Assembly: GCA_003524305.1 (NCBI GenBank)
Contig: DQHW01000011.1
Location: 97,693 to 158,258 of the forward strand
Reading direction: 5' to 3'
DNA: 60,566 nt
Source of the DNA: Anaerolineaceae bacterium
Lineage (GTDB): Bacteria; Chloroflexota; Anaerolineae; Anaerolineales; Anaerolineaceae
Positions within the stretch are counted from its first letter, which is position 1, and each line of letters begins with the position of its first letter. The position numbers were made by a program, and so were the translations under genes. Below the pieces are notes generated by a model. It saw only the letters and a list, made by a program, of their open reading frames with translations, searched no databases and was not told the origin of the DNA. This document shows, one piece after another, positions 58,560-60,566 of the stretch.

Positions 58560-60364
58560 TGAAAAAACAACGCCCGGAAGTTTTCTTCTCCATTCTTATA
58601 CTGGTTGTGGGTATGATCTTACTTTTGATCACCCCGGCAGGTGCCAATTTTGATGAAGAAACCTACGTTGCCAGAATCTGGGAAATGGCACTCGGGCATG
58701 TGATACCCAATTCATACCTTGACAGCCCTGAAAGACTTCCCAGCGGATTTTTTACCATCTCTTATCGTCGTAACATCAATTTGCCTGCAACTGATATTGA
58801 AACCTTAAATCAGCAGCTAAAAGTAAAGATTGATGATTATGATCTCATGACTTACCAAACGCGCGCAAAGTATTTTCCTACTTTGTTTTTAGTACAAGCT
58901 GTAGTCATGCGGTTTTTTGGCCCACATTTACACTATCCCATCTTGATTTTGTATTATTTACTGCGTTTTTCATATCTTATAATTTACTGCTTGTTAATTT
59001 TTTTCTCCATTAAGGTGCTTCCTTTTGGAAAATGGGTCTTTGGTACATTGGCGGTTTTTCCTATGTGCCTGATTCAAGCCGCTGCAGTATCTGCAGATTC
59101 CTTGATCATCGGAATTTCCTTTTTGTTCATCGCCTGGGTCATTAGAATTGCAACCAGTGAAAAAGAAGCGCTGTCAAAAAAGGAACTTATTGTTGTTTGT
59201 CTATTAATCCTGGCATTGGGAACCCTTAAACCGAATGCTGTTTTTCTACTCCCATTTTTAATCATCATTCCTGTACGACTTCTTAAGAACAACAAAGCAT
59301 GGATACCCATCCTGATCGCAACGGTGGCAAGTGTATCCATCCCGGTGATTTGGAGTCAATTAGCCCCCGAATTAACTGAAAATCCTGGAATTGATCCAGC
59401 CAGACAACTTGTCATTCTAATCACAAATCCGCATATATTCTTTAAGAGTTTATGGGTGATGCTCTCAAGCAGTCTGCCCAATTATTTGAAACAAATTGTT
59501 GGTGTTGCAGGTTACGGCTATTGGAATATGCCCAGGATTATTTATTGGCTTATTCCGGCCGCGCTAGTTTTAGCACTTTTTTCTGAATCTGCCAAAGTCA
59601 CCTTATCCACCAGGCAACGAATACTAACCGGAATCATTGCCTTATTTAATCTATTTATGGTTTTTTTGGTGTTTTACGTGGTCATTACCCCTGTCGGGGT
59701 GACCAGAATAGATGGAATTCAAGGTCGATATTTTGAACCTTTTCTGCCCCTGTTCATAATACCTTTCATGTTTACTGCCAAGAAACATCTGAACACGTTA
59801 ATCCTCGGCGCCATTCTATCAATTTGCTCGCTAATTTGTGCAGCAAGCCTCTTTTTAAGCTACCATGTGGTTTGCGGTTATGCCTTGGCGACCAATCAAC
59901 CCTGCACCCTTCCCTATTACAAGAACTGGGATCCATCTACGTTCTTGGGAATTGATCTTGACAATGAAACCGAGATCAAACAGGGGGCAGTGATTACCTG
60001 CAAGGAATTAACAGGTATTCAAGTATGGGTCAATAAGAATAATACTTCCACCGGGCAAAGAGAATTTTTTGCACTTGAAACTACCTCAGGAAAAACCTTG
60101 AGAGAAAGTTGGATTCAATCTGAATCACTCCCGCAAAACGGATGGGCAACTATTGCCATTGACCCACCGTTGAGTTCTTTGAACGTTGAATTGCAATTTG
60201 AATTAAACCCAAAAGACGGAATTGGAATTCCAGGTCTTGAGCTTGGAAGGTTTCCGACCAGTGAATTTAAACGAGGATCTCTTTGGCTGAACGGCAAAGA
60301 AACTGAAAACGATCTGGTTTTCAAATATATTTGTGCAGATGATTTTTCGACTATTCTAAAATAG
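58559..60364 (+). CDS. DUF2142 membrane protein
   Basis: 601 residues, ATG overlapping the folP stop by one base (TAATG). The N-terminal NFDEETYVARIWEMA loop and the chain of about ten membrane helices (for example IPNS-loop, YPILILYYLLRFSYLIIYCL) match DUF2142, a GT-C-like family often found in polysaccharide loci. The last 170 residues, after the final helix, are soluble and beta-rich with Cys in TCKELTG and YICADDF, probably outside the cell. It may transfer a lipid-linked sugar, inferred. No acceptor is known. It runs up to a truncated, opposite-strand glycosyltransferase gene. Confidence 0.8.
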   Translation: MKKQRPEVFFSILILVVGMILLLITPAGANFDEETYVARIWEMALGHVIPNSYLDSPERLPSGFFTISYRRNINLPATDIETLNQQLKVKIDDYDLMTYQTRAKYFPTLFLVQAVVMRFFGPHLHYPILILYYLLRFSYLIIYCLLIFFSIKVLPFGKWVFGTLAVFPMCLIQAAAVSADSLIIGISFLFIAWVIRIATSEKEALSKKELIVVCLLILALGTLKPNAVFLLPFLIIIPVRLLKNNKAWIPILIATVASVSIPVIWSQLAPELTENPGIDPARQLVILITNPHIFFKSLWVMLSSSLPNYLKQIVGVAGYGYWNMPRIIYWLIPAALVLALFSESAKVTLSTRQRILTGIIALFNLFMVFLVFYVVITPVGVTRIDGIQGRYFEPFLPLFIIPFMFTAKKHLNTLILGAILSICSLICAASLFLSYHVVCGYALATNQPCTLPYYKNWDPSTFLGIDLDNETEIKQGAVITCKELTGIQVWVNKNNTSTGQREFFALETTSGKTLRESWIQSESLPQNGWATIAIDPPLSSLNVELQFELNPKDGIGIPGLELGRFPTSEFKRGSLWLNGKETENDLVFKYICADDFSTILK

Positions 60365-60386
60365 TGTCGGTTGAATTGAATTCAGA

Positions 60387-60566
60387 CTAACTGATATCCA
60401 CCTGGCCATGTGCAACAAGGTCTTGAATATATCCACTCAGTAAATCATCAGTGGTCATTCTGGTGGTTTGAACTCTGGTGGGAACATCGGAAATATCCAG
60501 CGAGATTGCCTGGATCAATAATTGAAACCCAAGAATGATTGGCAGCACAGCAATTAGAACTGTGCC
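60387..60566 (-). CDS. C-terminus of a membrane glycosyltransferase-like protein (partial)
   Basis: On the minus strand an open frame enters from the right edge and ends at TAG (60387-60389), giving 59 residues. It begins GTVLIAVLPIILGFQLLIQA, a hydrophobic segment of the kind found at the end of family 2 glycosyltransferases with C-terminal membrane helices, then a polar tail ending GQVDIS. The start and catalytic part lie beyond the window, so the family is tentative. It converges on the DUF2142 gene with 22 bases between stops and no clear terminator. Confidence 0.6.
   Translation of the reverse strand, partial: GTVLIAVLPIILGFQLLIQAISLDISDVPTRVQTTRMTTDDLLSGYIQDLVAHGQVDIS

Overview
The window looks like a chromosome segment of an anaerobic Chloroflexota bacterium, most likely class Anaerolineae. 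This is inferred from gene content rather than from a marker alignment: two lipoproteins with a Pro/Thr-rich linker and an NBR1-like Ig fold, a bacterial Elp3, PspC stubs, a DUF3417-type glucan phosphorylase, many EamA, DUF2142 and GGDEF proteins, and moderate GC. No rRNA, tRNA, insertion sequence, prophage or CRISPR array was seen.

Layout. 1-8.3 kb: the 3' end of a carotenoid desaturase gene, surE, a GGDEF/HD-GYP hybrid, a PHP phosphoesterase paired with a glycosyltransferase-like protein, two tiny PspC proteins, an EamA exporter, a Roadblock protein and a polyprenol-phosphate mannosyltransferase-like enzyme. 8.3-13.4 kb: a cluster of three palindromes, a YfcC transporter, an AbiE-type toxin-antitoxin pair behind a 43-bp palindrome, a YgjP-like metallopeptidase and a GNAT-like protein. 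13.6-23.5 kb: M20 peptidase, CBS protein, DinB and SRPBCC proteins, an NBR1-Ig lipoprotein, a DUF348-G5-3D cell-wall protein, ksgA, a LuxR-type regulator, and a methyltransferase divergent from elp3. 23.5-31 kb: two tandem diguanylate cyclases, surface proteins including one built of three 90-93 residue repeats, EamA and DegV. 31.4-41 kb: beta-glucosidase, glucan phosphorylase, a UPF0316 protein, a PilZ protein, lysS, greA, hpt and purA.

41-51 kb is a signalling block entirely on the minus strand: a hybrid histidine kinase, its NarL-type regulator, a receiver-like protein without the usual lysine, a CZB-containing chemoreceptor, two CheW paralogues and a second chemoreceptor. No CheA, CheR, CheB or ordinary CheY is encoded here. 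51-60.5 kb: a DUF4380-like protein, a TudS-like desulfidase with a VOC protein, a ROK kinase, rplS, then a close-packed run of a glutamine-amidotransferase homologue that lacks its nucleophile Cys, murI, homoserine dehydrogenase, folK, folP and a DUF2142 membrane protein, ending at a truncated glycosyltransferase on the opposite strand.

Themes. Cyclic di-GMP is made, degraded and bound by products of this window (three GGDEF proteins, one HD-GYP domain, one PilZ protein). Several genes have a -10 hexamer only 7-8 nt before the start codon, which suggests leaderless mRNAs. The best leads for something new are the triple-repeat secreted protein, the Elp3/Trm9-like divergent pair, the CheA-free receptor/CheW block beside a two-component pair, the Cys-less amidotransferase, and a shared palindromic repeat. 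None of these is proven as a new system by sequence alone.
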